DNA of 64,000 nt. It comes from Teratosphaeria epicoccoides. Taxonomy: Eukaryota; Ascomycota; Dothideomycetes; Mycosphaerellales; Teratosphaeriaceae. Both the position numbers and the translations under genes were made by a program. This document shows, piece after piece, positions 1-11,523 of the stretch; position 1 is the first letter of the stretch; each line of letters begins with the position of its first letter. Below the pieces are notes generated by a model, which was not told the DNA's origin, did not search any database, and was given only the letters and a program-made list of their open reading frames with translations. The DNA lies in contig JADDMT010000062.1 in assembly GCA_021401465.1 (NCBI GenBank), forward strand, positions 62,001-126,000, given 5' to 3'.

Positions 1-1512
1 TCCGCTAGGGACTACCTACCTGCATGGGGTCTACTAAACACCCTGAAGCGACTATGAGTAACGGGGGTAGTAACGCCACGAAGAGAGGCTAGCATCTTCT
101 TCTTTAGTAGGTTGCGAGGGAGCTCGTCTTTAGAGCCTATAGTAGCTAGAGAACTAGCGACACCCTTACTGCGCCTAGTCGCGACGACTACCTCATCCTT
201 AGCATCAGAAGGCGAAGAGACTCGAGCGCGCTTGCGGCTGTCGCGCTCGGCCCTCGAGATCATCTTGCGCTTCTTGACACGAGTGTCGACTACATCATTA
301 GACTTAGTGTCTCCCTTAGGCGTAACTAGTGTAGTAACACTATAGCGCGAAGGGATTACGTTAGGACCGAAGGTATCCTAGATGTCGTCATCCTCCTCAT
401 CCTTAAAGATCTGGCCTAGAGGCTTGTACCTTAGCGTCTTGACAGACGTAGTGCGGGTCGCAAGCAGGGAAGGCTCGGCTTCCTCGTCGCTGACCTCAAT
501 TTCGGCCCTAGCCCTCTTCTTCTTCTTAGATAGTAGCGTCGAGGCAGCGTAGGCAGCGGCGCTACAATGTATTAGCTGTACGTACGCGACAGGATTCGAG
601 TAAGTAACTTACGGCTTAGTCCTCAGGACTAGCTTAGAGGCAGGCTGTCTCTCGGTACGGCGCTAGGGCGTGGCCTTAGCGGCAGGAGCGGTGAATTGCT
701 TGATGACCTTCTTGCAGATTATCCGCGTCTTAAAGTCATCGTCAATAGAGGCAAGGGCCCCGAGTTGCTGACGCTAACAGCTAGTTAGATATTTCTCGAC
801 GCTAACGTTAGCCTAGCAGAGAAAGTCAGCATTCATACTTAGAGGGTACCTACCTGTACTATAAGCGTACTATGGCGAAGGTCTTAACCCTAACGGTTAG
901 CACCTTCAAGATCTTCTAGACTAAGTCTGCAATTAGACCTAGACAAACGTTTTCGCCTGTTAGTAGAGAGTCGAAGCGAACACTGCCGTGAGAATAGTTA
1001 GTAGTTGCGGTAAAGCACGAGAGGGCGCTAAGCAGGTAGGCGAGTACCTCGCGGTACTTAGCCTGTAGCCTGTTCATAGTCAGAGTACCTTCGGCAATCC
1101 CCTCGTCGCGCGTACTCTAGAAGTCATCAATGTTACGGCAGAGCTAGTTGTACTTGCTATACTCCTCTTCAGGGAGGTCTTGGCATTTTTGATGCTTGCT
1201 ATTACAGTTAGCATAATTGCGGTAGACACTGCCCTCATTAAACCCGCTAATGTAGATCTCGGCTACGCTTCGGTTAGTACTAGTCACGCATACCTCGCGG
1301 GTAGGGGACGCCTTACTAACACGTAGAGGAGAGATGTATGCAGCTTAGCTACTAAGGTTGTCGAGGCATCGTCGACACGAGCGACAATCGCGGGCAGAGC
1401 GAGTAGCGTCGAACTTAGTCTGTAGCACATGAGCCATTATAGCTAAGACGGGTTAATTGATCTTGATTAATTGATTAAAGAAGAAGGAGCTCTAGTATAG
1501 ACCTGTAGACAT
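1..1512 (-). pseudogene. Family A antisense Cys-rich ORF, copy A1, 3' end cut by window edge
   Basis: The frame runs leftward from an ATG at 1512. The same protein is read from A4 and A6: a Cys-rich N-terminal part, then a basic Lys/Arg- and Ser-rich C-terminal half. An 83-codon piece at 12-263 is still open. The 4-bp insertion near 850 puts the N- and C-terminal parts in different frames, and several codons have become TAG or TAA, so this copy is dead. I do not recognise the protein. It runs opposite to gag-pol, and a TATA box lies 88 bp upstream of its ATG. Confidence 0.6.
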
Positions 1513-1592
1513 GGCGAGGCGCAAGCTAAGCGAAGTAGGAGCGGAGGTTAATGTTAGTGTCTTAGAACAGGAAAGTTTAGGAAGCGACGAGG

Positions 1593-1602
1593 TTTTTATA
1601 CC
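1593..1602 (-). promoter_or_regulatory. TATA box of antisense ORF, copy A1
   Basis: On the minus strand this reads GGTATAAAAA. The first T of TATA (1600) is 88 bp upstream of the ATG at 1512. The same box and spacing occur in the other family A copies, so it probably drives the antisense frame. Confidence 0.55.
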
Positions 1603-2235
1603 CTCTAACAGCCCCCCTGTTACCTACCGCAACCGTTAAGCTAGTAACTTAAACTACATGCGCAGAGCTCCTGCCTTTAGTTAACTTACAAGGGGACCGA
1701 ATAATGCAATAACGGATAACGCGGCTATTACGCATATGCGCTAACTACACTCATGCTAGCCTACTAGCATAGAAATGTGGCGAGGCCCGTACTAGGAGCG
1801 CGCTCCTGCTGTTTCGAGCGGCGCGCGCAGAGCGTCCGCGTACTTTCCTACTACCCTAAGGTTCTACGACACGTTCTTCACAGTTACGACTAAATAGGGA
1901 TAGCCAAGCTACTTGGCAAGGCCGGCGCGCATGCTCGCCCTATAATTTCAAGGATTAACTAAAGTACGTACTCGTAGTTTCCTGATATCTTGATCTGCAT
2001 GTAAAGCGAAGGTGTTACGAAGCCGCCTAACATGTGACAGATTAAAACCCGCCCGAGTTAGCAGCCTCCGCCCTGTACTCGCTACGAAGGTGTTAAGGTA
2101 TATGCATAACACATGTTACGTAGGCTATCTACCTATTTACCCTTGCGCGGTGTAAGCGTGCTACATCCCGTACCCTATATGTTCTGCGTGCGTTACTTAG
2201 TAAGGCTAGGGACATCCTCATAGGAGGAGGGGCAG
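1603..2235. other. Family A spacer between antisense promoter and 3' LTR
   Basis: Non-coding 3' region of A1, repeated in A2, A4, A5 and A6. It ends in a purine-rich stretch (aggaggaggggcag, 2222-2235) next to the LTR, which is the likely polypurine tract that primes plus-strand DNA synthesis. I see no reading frame that stands out. Confidence 0.5.
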
Positions 2236-2595
2236 TGATACGGTTAATACTAGGGGGCTATTAGAACCGCATGGGTTCTAATGGCCGCCCTTGGCATGTA
2301 GTGACCCTACTACATATAGCAAGGGGGTCCTTCGTACATACGTTAGCTTGTATGTCGTCCAAGTAGGATTAGTTGTCGACGTATGACGCCCCTACGTCGC
2401 TAACCCTACAGTACCCCTGCAGGGTTAGGCTCGGACATGCTTTCCCTAATTAAGGAGTGTCAGGGGTTATAAGCACCCTTAGCGCTACCTCTGCGATAAG
2501 CAGAAAGTAGCGCTGTCTTGTACCTACTAAAAGGTCGGATTACTCTGTTACACTACGAGATATTTTCATATCATATAGCATATACATCTATATTA
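2236..2595 (+). repeat. Family A LTR (3' LTR of A1)
   Basis: LTR of 360 bp, starting TGATACGG and ending TATATTA, where the terminal CA has become TA by RIP. It matches the LTRs at 23395, 27478, 41819 and 49628, and the inverted ones at 55321 and 57415. It carries the imperfect inverted repeat around ATTAGAACC / GGTTCTAAT near its start, a feature of all family A LTRs. Confidence 0.9.
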
Positions 2596-3052
2596 CTCTA
2601 ACATTAGCAGACAACTCTTGAACTAGAGGATTCTCAGATTCTAGAATATCTAATTCCTCCCTAATAGCATTATCTGTATAACGTTCTACTAGGTGTAGTT
2701 ACTTACGTAGACGGATTTTCTTCATGTAATAATCTTGTAGCTTCTATATAATCTTAACCTCCTCCTCTTCTAATGACTTGATGTCTTAACGAAGCTTCTT
2801 ATAAAGATCCTAAAGCTTCTCCTACTAAGGAGCAGAGAGAGTAATGTTACACTCTTTATAGTTCTTCTAAACACATTCTAAGCATTTCTGCAACTAAGGA
2901 CTAATAGTACATTAAGGCTTAGGCTTACTAGGGGCAACCTTAGCATTACGACAATTCTTGCAAGGAGCTATTTCTGTACTAATCTTTGCGATGTTAGCAG
3001 CAAGAGACTTTCGACTAAGGTAGGAAGGTTTCTTGTAAGAGGAAGAAGGCAT
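2596..3052 (-). pseudogene. Small Cys-rich coiled-coil ORF, broken by RIP and by A1
   Basis: Read leftward from ATG at 3052, about 152 codons stay in one frame if TAG/TAA are read as former CAG/CAA. A Cys cluster (CKNC, then CLEC and a further Cys) precedes a long charged helix of coiled-coil type rich in Glu, Lys and Leu, ending in an Arg/Lys-rich stretch. The frame runs straight into the LTR of A1 at 2595, so A1 appears to have inserted at its 3' end. The family is unrecognised. It shares upstream DNA with the small ORF at 54084-54641, so both probably belong to one retroelement family (E). Confidence 0.5.
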
Positions 3053-3504
3053 TATTAAACTAATAGTAGCAGGCAGAATAGTAGCTATATTTGTAAGCTT
3101 AGGACAAGCTAAGCTAAAAGGGGGATAGCGTTACAAGCAGCGGAATCATGTGACATAACTCATAACTATAGTAGTAGAGTCATATAATGTAACTCTGTTT
3201 TAGAAGCACCTGTAGGTACTAAGACAGAGAACAGGATTCTTAGTAATAGAGACTATCTCTGTTAGAGTATAGTCTTAAGCAGAGCAGAATAGAGACATAC
3301 TCTGTTAGACTAGGATGTCTCCTATGTATTTAGGAACATCAAGATGCTCTTATAGCTTAAGGCATTTAACTGATGTTAGTAACTTACTAATTAGAATTTA
3401 ATTAACCTTTGTACCCTTTAGGTTACATTGTTCCTGTTTATTGTTACCTCTCTAAAGAATACTTGCCTACATGACTTAACTATCTCTCCTTAGGCTTAGT
3501 CAAT
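3053..3504. repeat. Family E upstream region, inverted relative to 53.53-53.71 kb
   Basis: AT-rich, RIP-mutated DNA without a gene. From about 3314 to 3504 it matches the reverse complement of about 53530-53712 (shared blocks such as CTTACTAATTAGAATTT and TTACATTGTTCCTGTTTA). Both segments lie a few hundred bases upstream of a small Cys-rich ORF, which places them at the same site of one element family. Homology to family A pol begins at about 3505. Confidence 0.55.
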
Positions 3505-6500
3505 TACAAGGACAATAACACCTAAGAAGACCGAATAACTACTACAGGTATCTAAGTTATCTGTTACTAATAGTATAGACTTGTAGCCTACCTATTACCT
3601 ATCTAGCGTGGTTTAAGTTAATAGCTTGTAGAAGCTAGTAGACTATATGTTAGACGACCTTGTAGAAGTTAACGTGATACCCTAGTAGCTAGTTAGACAG
3701 CTTACTTTAAAGTTAATTCTAGGAGCTCTACTACCTACTATAAAGTCCTTCTAGGGTAAAAGCGTAGTAGCTTAAGGCATGTGTAACATATGCCTCTAAC
3801 TTGCGGACTCTTTAGTAGAAGAGTATAAAGTAGTAGGAACTTAAAGTACAGACTTTTAGGTCTATAGTAGGACTACTTAAATTAATAAAGAAGGAAGTAG
3901 GATTAGTTAGGGGGAATCAAGTAGACCCTATACTATGCCTAGGCTAGGTTAGTCCTAGTAGGGACGATCCTAGCCGGATTATGCCATGCTAGGCTAATTA
4001 GGGCTAGTAAGTTAATAAGCGGACCCTGTAGGGATATGCGGAGGCAGTCCTAACAAAGAGCGCAAAACTAACAAAGTCTTCTATGTTAAAGAAATTCTAG
4101 ATAAGGAACTCCTACTAGGCTACCCTTGGCGCTATAAGCAGGAAGTTGTTATTAATAGAGCTACAGACCATTAGTTCTATGGCTTTAAGGGCAAAGTACC
4201 TATAGTAAAGATATAGGACGTACATAGCTTCTATAAGGATATAAAGAAGGTCTAATGTATGTATGTAGTCTACATATATAGCGTCTAGGAGGACACTACT
4301 CTCCTGCCTTAACTAGAAGGATATGCCGATGTTTTTGACATAGAGGCTACGGCCTATGCATAGGCCCTAGATGTAGAGCATGCGATTAACCTTAAGGAAG
4401 GGTATAATCCTCTATATTAACCTCTATATCCTATGTTAGAATCTTAGCTTAAAGTACTCTAAGACTACCTCTATAAGGCGTAAAATAACGCGTAGATCTG
4501 ACGAAGTAATAGCAAGGTAGGAGCGCTAGTAATGTTCGTCCTAAAGAAGGATAATATGCTCTACCTATACCTAGACTATAGGTACCTTAACGTAGTAACT
4601 TAGAGGAACTGCTACCTTCTACTACTTATTAGCAAGACGCTTCACTAGTTTAGTTACGCTGTAATCTTCTTGTCTTTTAACCTAAAGGACGCCTACTACT
4701 AAATTCCTATTCAAAAGGGCAATAAGTAGAAGACTATGTTCTAAATAGAGTATAGACACTTTAAGTATGTAGTAATGCTATTTAGCTTAACTAACGTACT
4801 ATCTACCTTTTAGGCATCTATTAACCGGGCCCTAGCCGGCCTCGTTAATACCTACTACGTAGTGTATTTAGACAATATACTAGTCTACTCTAACTTAAAG
4901 GAGGAGTATATTTAGTACCTACAGATAGTACTTAAAAGGCTCCGCAAGTTCGCTCTGTATGTGAACCTTAAGAAGTACTTATTCTTGACAGACAGGATTA
5001 GATTCCTGGGTTATATTGTCTCTATAGAGGGGGTCATCATAGATGACTAAAGGGTGTTTGTAATTACAGATTAGCTAAGGCTACATACTCTCTAAGAAGT
5101 ACAGGTATTCCTAGGATTTCCTAACTTCTACTGTAGATTCATACGGTCCTACTCAAAGATTATGGCTCCTCTTATAGCACTCGCAAAGGGTGCAATTTAG
5201 TGTCGGAAGCTAGGGATAGTGCCTTAGAAAGAGGCTTAGAGCAAGGCCTTCTCTAAACTTAAAGCAGCTTTTTAAACTACGGCTATACTTTAGCACTTTG
5301 ACCTAACTACAAAGATTTAACTAATGCCTTGAAATTTGTAATAGCCGTAATTATATCGTAGCTCTAGCTACATAAAGCTAGTACGTAATAGTTCCTGATT
5401 ACATTTTAGTCACCTAAAATGTAGGGCGTAGAGCTTAATTACAAGACTATAACTAAGAGCTCTTAGCTATTATTAACAGCTTTAAGGAGTTCCGACCCTA
5501 TCTCGAAGGTATAGCGTACCCTATAGAGGTACTTACTAACTATAACAATCTCTATAGCTTTATAGGCATAAAGTAGCTAAGTAGTTAGCAAGCAAGGTAG
5601 GCGACATTCCTTGCTAGCTTTAACTTTGTTATCTAGCATTGCTTAGGTAAGACAAACTAGCTAATAGAGCTTCGTAACAACTAGACTATAATACTAGGAA
5701 GCAGGGCAACTAATAGCTACTCCCTACACTACAGACTAAGCTTATAGTTTAGGGAGGCAACCCGCTACTAGCTCCTCTTACAGGCTAGCTACAGGCCTAA
5801 TAGGGCCTACTAGCTCTATCTAGTAACAAACTCTTATACCTAGCAATTATAGCAAACATGTCTAGCTCTATCTGTGTAGTAGTTAACTAGCTTACCTGTA
5901 GTAAGTAGGTAATAGCTAAAGAGCCCTTTAAAGAAGTCTCGAGACTTATTTAGTAGTTATAAGAGCAAGAACTAGATTTAACTAATAAGGGTATAGCCTT
6001 CTAGGATACCGCAGGTAGTCTAAAGTACTAGATCAAGTTAGGCAACTTGTAGTACTTCGATAATAGGCTCTACATGCCTACTAACTACATACTCTATTTG
6101 TAGCTCCTACACATTTATCATGACAATGAACTTGTAGGCCATTTTAGCGTAGAGAAGACAAAGGTACTTCTTAAGCGTAGATACTAGTAGCAGATGCTAG
6201 AACAGAATGTTCTTAACTATGTTAAGTCCTACTAGACATGTTAGATTAGCAAATCTCGGCGCTATTACGCTTATAGTAATACGTAGGCGCTCCTACTACT
6301 AGAGAGGCATAGCAAGATTTAACTATAGGCTTTATTACTAACTTGCTCCTAGCATAGTAGCGTGGCAATGTAGTTAATACTGTCCTAGTAGTAGTTAAGT
6401 AATATTCGAAGATAAACATGTTTATTCTATATACAAAAAGGTGCATAAGTAGCAAGCTTACGTAACTACTTTCATGACAAAGTTATATAGCGCTTTAGCG

Positions 6501-7431
6501 TACCCTGAAGCATTCTATTAGATCAAGGTTCTGTCTTTACTAGCAAATATTAGGGAGAATTTGTGTTTAATGCTCGTGTTAAGTACTACCTAAGTATAGC
6601 ATTCTATCTGCAGACTAATAGTTAGACTAAATGTATAAACTTAACTCTTAAGTAGTAACTTTAGTACTACTACGCTAAGAACTAGGATGCCTAGGCTAAC
6701 GTAATTCCTATAGCGGAATCTGTAGTAAATAACAGCGTACATGCTATAATACGCATGTCGCTATTTTAAATCCTCTATAGCTTTAACCTAGAAAAACACC
6801 TAGAACTGCCTTAGGACAAGTCTTCTAAGGATACGGTGCTAGCAGCCGCGGAGTTAGTACGGCGAATGCGCAAGGTACATTTAGTGCTTATAGAGTACTA
6901 GAAAAAGGCCTTAGAATCCTAGATTAAACATAATAACGCCTATGCTAAACTAATGTAATAAGTAGTTAGCATAAAGGTGTTACTATTAACGAAGAATCTT
7001 AAGCTCAAACTTCTGAGTAGGAAGATAACGCCAAGATTCGTCGGACCCTTCTAGATATAAGACGTAATAGGAATGCAGGCATACTAGCTATTATTACTAT
7101 TATCATATTAGGTACATAATGTCTTCTATGTATCTCTGCTTAAACTATAGGTTTAGCGGAAGAGTAAAGAGCCTGCGGACCTAATGCTAGTAGCATAAGA
7201 GAACGAAGAATAGGAAGTTAAGAGTATTAAGGATAGTATGTAGTGTAAAGGTATAACATACTATCTAGTAAAGTAGGAAGGATATCTACCTAAATATACA
7301 TAGTAGGTTCTAGCTAAAGACTGTAAAAACACTCTAGATGCTATTCGTAAGTTCGAAGAGCAAAGGAGACGCAAACAGGGCTTAAGAAGGTTAAATCCTA
7401 AGAAGACAAGAGTTTTAGAGCAGAGTTCTTA
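3505..7431 (+). pseudogene. Family A pol pseudogene, copy A2
   Basis: Remains of protease, reverse transcriptase, RNase H, integrase and chromodomain, in that order. The RT catalytic box near 4863-4880 reads YLDN instead of YLDD, a G-to-A change expected of RIP. Integrase follows at about 6100-6750 and a chromodomain-like segment (YLVK..GY) at about 7260-7345. Dozens of TAG/TAA codons stand where A4 or A3 has Gln or Trp codons, plus small indels. The copy is non-functional. Confidence 0.8.
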
Positions 7432-7545
7432 ATACATGTATGTAGCGTATAACGCGTAAAGAGACACTAAGAAACAAACGCCCTACTTAAATGTTACCGC
7501 TAGTGTAACAGGTAACTCTAAGAAAGAAAAGAACCTAGAAAAGAA

Positions 7546-7889
7546 GACACACTTAGATTAGCTTCATAGCTAATACTTAACAACCGCTAGTTAAGAGCTT
7601 CCTAGCTTAATCCGAAGCAGAGTCCTTCTTGCTAGCTAACTACTAGCTACCTATATAGAGACTACTAAATAGTCCGAAGCAGCCAGAAGTAGTAGGAGAG
7701 GCTACACTGTAGAGAGAGACAGGTATCTTCCTCTCTAGCAGATTCTAAGGGAGCTTGTCTTTAGAGCTTATAGTACCTATAGTGCTAGCGATAACCTCCT
7801 TATTACGCTTGAACGCAAATGCTACTTCCTCCTCCTTAGAAGGCAAGGTAACCTAGGTACACTTGTAGCTATTACGCTTAGCGTACAGG
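7546..7889 (-). pseudogene. Family A antisense ORF, copy A2, C-terminal piece
   Basis: Corresponds to 47333-47690 of A4: the basic C-terminal end of the antisense protein, heavily mutated. The rest of this copy lies beyond the B1 insertion, at 21437-22673. Confidence 0.5.
7885..7889. repeat. Target-site duplication ACAGG, left
   Basis: Five-base direct repeat flanking B1; the right copy is 21432-21436. It follows directly on family A sequence on both sides, so it marks the exact insertion point. Confidence 0.85.
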
Positions 7890-8054
7890 TGTAAAGGGCA
7901 AGGCCCTAAGTCCTTGGCATAGGGTAAGGCCTATACGCGACCCCTAACAAGGCTAGCTATAAAGGACCGGATAGCTAGCAGATAGTCTCTCTCTCCCTAT
8001 TACACTTGTTAAATACTACATAAACCCCTATATATACGCTATTTACCCGTCACA
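7890..8054 (+). repeat. B1 5' LTR
   Basis: 165 bp, TGTAAAGGGC to CCCGTCACA. Same length as the right-hand LTR of B2 (18046-18210). I could not match the following bases (ttaagtaggattaattt) confidently to a tRNA primer site. Confidence 0.85.
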
Positions 8055-9360
8055 TTAAGTAGGATTAATTTTACTATAGAAAGGCTATCCTCTAGCTAAT
8101 CGACCCTAGTGTCTAAAGGGTCTACAAACAAGGAAGCATTAGCAGAAATACGTTAGGTCGTCGAAGGAATGCATACCTAATAACAGCAAATTATGGCTAA
8201 GCTAACTGCTACGCTAGCCGCCCTAAATAAATTAGAGTCCTAGTAGCGACAGAGCCTAGGCGCCCTGTCAGAGGAGCTGCTAAAAGCTCTCGCAGACATG
8301 CTAGCCATAGTAACGCGCGTAAACTCTAGCATAGAATCGACAGGACCCCAAGAGTAGAGGCTACTAACGTAGGACAGAAGGGCCGAATCGTTTAGAGACT
8401 ACCTACTCTGTATTAGGAGTTCGCTTAGGGCGCACTCTAGGATAAAACTCCTAATAGGCGTAGATTATTACTAGAACATAATCTACGACACTCTCCCTAC
8501 TTACTAGCGCGCTCGGATGCGCTACTTCTAGGAGAAAGGAGGCCCGGATAGAGACAAGGATCCTAAAACTTTCTTTGCGTAACTTGAAGCTATGTTTGCA
8601 GATAGTAACGAGATAGCGAAGGCTCTAGAATAGCTTACAAACCTCTAACACGTAGCAGGCTAGCTATAGCTAAGCACTAGCTAGAATTTGACGAACTCCT
8701 GCTATTAGTAGGGGGAGACTAGTAGACAGATAATGCAAAGATTAGATACCTCAAGAATTCGTTTTCAGACCTTGTAAGGATGTACATAGCAAACATAAGA
8801 GATTAGGGGGACTACTTTACATTCGTAGAGGAGGTCAAAAGAGTCATGACAAACTCTAAGGCTACTAACTAGTTTAAGGCAGCCTATAGGAGGTAGTTAA
8901 GAGAGAAGAATAAGGACTCTAAGGGGATTCCTATAGTTGCTATGCAGGTGCCTAACCCTAGGGTTAGATCCTAAGTAGATGCGGATAGAGATATAGTCAT
9001 AGTACTAACTCGTACTATAGGAGACCGGCCTAATAGCAGAGGACTATAACAGAATAGCAGGGGGAAACAACGTGCCAAATAGGTAGACGCTACTAAAAGA
9101 GAGAGACGCTAGGAGAACAACCTGTGTTACTACTACAGAGTATCTAGACACTAGGTTAAGGGGTATCCCTATACCCTAGCTATACCCCTAGCCTAGATTA
9201 ACGCTACTCGAGTGTCGCTATTACTAGAAGACAATTAGATTAAAGAGGAACCTAGGAAGAGATACTCTGGAAAAGATTAACTCCTGCTTAGAGTTAGGAA
9301 GCAGGAGTAATAGAAGCATTAGTAGAAGGATAGGAGAGAGTTAAGGGATCTATAGACAGG
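8055..9360 (+). pseudogene. B1 gag pseudogene
   Basis: With RIP stops read through, this gives a helical N-terminal region and then a retrotransposon Gag capsid-like domain (motifs DKDPKTFFAQLE, then DELLL and a DNAKIRYLK-like block). A CCHC zinc knuckle near 9122-9168 has lost its second and fourth ligand Cys codons to Tyr (TGT/TGC to TAT/TAC). Gag would form the virus-like particle and bind RNA. No long open frame remains. Confidence 0.7.
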
Positions 9361-11499
9361 AACCTGATTTATACTAACATAGTCCTTACAAATAATACTA
9401 GGACATTAGCTCTTATCGACAAAGGGTACTAGTACTACGCTGCAATTAACAGAGACCTAGCAAAAGGCCTAGATTTAAGCTTAATAAGCAAAGAGTCACG
9501 AATAGTAAGAGGCGTAACAGCGTCGATACGGGACTCTGTAGTAGAAGGAGTAGTCGCCTTCTAGATAGAAATCGAGGGCTTCTAGCAACTAGTGTACGCA
9601 TACATAGTAAAGGACCTCGCCTTCTCCCTAATCCTAGGGAACCCCTAGAAGGCTCACAATAAAGTGCGGACTACACTAGAAAAGCGCTAGTACTAGCATA
9701 GGAGAGCGGGACAGGAGATAGGCAAGGGGCGGAACTACTAAGAATACAAGGACCGTAGAGACTTTACCTAGGTATACGCGACTATAACAGCAGATGTCAA
9801 AGAGGCCTTAAAAACGAAAGAATACCTGACGCTTAACAAGTTAAGAAAGGCGCTCCCTCTAGAGCTCTAACACATAGCTCCGCTGTTTTGCTGTAGGGAA
9901 GCAGAGAAATTAGCGCCATACTGCCCTAGTATTAACTACTACGTCAAACTCCGCGAAGGACTAGACAGATCCTTGCTATAGGGACCCCTATATAGCATGT
10001 TAAAGGAGGAACTACTTGTGCTAAGGAAGTCCTTAGACAAACTGTTAGGGAAGGGATTCATCCGGCCTACTTACTTAGAGGCCGCGGCTCCCATGCTTTT
10101 TGTCTAGAAGCTAGGGGGGGCTCTCTAGTTCTACTGCAACTACTACGCTCTTAACGTAATCACAAAGCAAGATAGGTACCCCCTCCTGTTAATTTCGGAG
10201 ACCTTAAGGAACCTCACGGGCGCCTAGTAGCTTTCTAAGGTAGACGTAGTATTAGCCTTCTACTAAATCCGTATAGCGAAAGGCCATGAGTATAAAACGG
10301 CCTTTCGTATAAGGTTTAGCTTATTCGAATAGTTAGTATGTCCGTTTAGTTTATCTAGGGCTCTAGTAATGTTCTAGCGATATATTAACATACTGTTACG
10401 CGAGGAATTAGACGACTATACCTCTACGTACATAGACGACATCATTATATATAGCGGCAGTTCGTAAGAAGACTATTTTGCTAAGGTAACACGAGTACTC
10501 TAGAAGCTCTAGGATAGGGGCCTATACCTTAACCCTAGAAAAAGCGAGTTTGCTAAGAAGGAGATTAAGTACCTAGGGTTCATAATCTATGCTAACAGAA
10601 AAGGCGTAGGGACCGACCTAGAAAAAGTAGAGGCTATACGTAACTAGGAGCGGCTAAGGACCTAGAAGGAAGTCCGTAGATTCCTTAGCTTTACTAACTA
10701 CTACAGGATGTTTATCCCGATTTACTTAAAGACAGCTAGGCCGTTAACTACGCTTACAGGAAAGGGCCGGCTGTTCTCCTAGGGAGAAAGCAAGGAGTCT
10801 GCGTTTAAAACGCTAAAGGCAAAGTTCTGCTTAGCGCTAGTCACTTCTTAATAGAACCTAGAGCTGCCGACCTTTTTAGAGACTAACTGTAGTAGGTTTG
10901 CGTTAGGGGCAGCTCTCCTGCAAGAAAGTAACGGAGTCTATAGACTAGTCGGCTTCTTTTCATAGAAGCTTAACAAAGCGGAGATTAATTATAACATCTA
11001 CGACAAGGAAATGTTAGCTGTGATATCTAGCCTTAAGTTCTAGGGCCCCGAGCTAAAATTGTGCGGCCCCTTCATGATTCTTATAGACTACAAAAGCCTA
11101 GAGTACTTCATGGTTAAGCGGCAGCTGTCTAAGCGACAGATATAGTAGTATGAGACCCTCGCGTAATTCTAGTTCTCCCTAGTTTATCGCCTAGGCGCTA
11201 AGGCAGTAGTCCTGGACGCGCTGTCAAGACGAGAACAGGACACGCTAGGAGCAGAAGATAAGGAATCGCAGCTTAAGAGGTTCTTAGATCTAGAGGCCAT
11301 GAAAAATTAGCTAGAGACTACAGACGAGAGTAGTAACGGCGTACTAATTACCTTGACCTGCATAATACCTATTACCTTAGTTAAGGACGAATCGCTACTT
11401 GTTAACTCCACGCCTTCTAACATAGACTCTACTAGGCCTTTCTAGGACCGTACCCTTAATGAGCTATAGGTAGCTATAGTAGAGAAGGACGAGCTATAC
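9361..11499 (+). pseudogene. B1 pol pseudogene, protease to RNase H
   Basis: A protease-like segment comes first (ALIDKG at about 9409, then a LILGNP block at about 9630), then RT with an intact YIDD catalytic box at 10429-10440, then RNase H with an ALSRRE-like end near 11220. The frame stops at 11499 where B2 is inserted, and the integrase continues at 18216. RIP stops are frequent. This is the better preserved pol half of family B. Confidence 0.8.
11495..11499. repeat. Target-site duplication TATAC, left of B2
   Basis: Left copy of the B2 target duplication. The right copy at 18211-18215 reads TGTAC, a difference at a TpG/TpA step as RIP would produce. Joining the flanks restores the collinear sequence seen inside B2 itself near 14600. 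Confidence 0.7.
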
Positions 11500-11523
11500 T
11501 GTCATGGGTAAACAGCGTGTATA
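11500..11523 (-). repeat. B2 3' LTR remnant
   Basis: Only the last bases of the LTR remain (read on the plus strand as tgtcatgggtaaacagcg). The neighbouring bases on the right match the internal 3' region of B1 near 21230, so a deletion joins internal DNA to the LTR end. Confidence 0.6.

Larger units (their letters stand above)
1..2595 (+). mobile_element. Family A chromovirus copy A1, 3' portion only
   Basis: This is the 3' end of a Ty3/Gypsy element whose gag-pol part lies before the window. It is closely similar, in direct orientation, to 47397-49987 of the complete copy A4. It holds the antisense reading frame, a spacer and the 3' LTR. Relative to A4 it has a 4-bp tandem duplication near 848-853, which shifts the antisense frame. 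RIP-type TAG and TAA codons are scattered throughout. The five bases after the LTR (ctcta) should be one half of its target-site duplication; the other half is outside the window. Confidence 0.85.
3505..7889 (+). mobile_element. Family A chromovirus copy A2, left part (pol and start of antisense region)
   Basis: Matches A4 from about 43500 to 47700 but is much more heavily mutated. The 5' LTR and most of gag are missing. The copy is interrupted at 7889 by element B1 and resumes at 21437; the five bases ACAGG (7885-7889) are repeated at 21432-21436 as the target-site duplication of B1. A2 is therefore older than B1. Confidence 0.85.

Noticed and set aside
112..345. Plus-strand Leu/Arg/Ser-rich frames at 112-345 and 47508-47777
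   Set aside because: They are the complement of the antisense ORF's basic C-terminal part. The minus-strand reading belongs to the longer conserved frame with a promoter.
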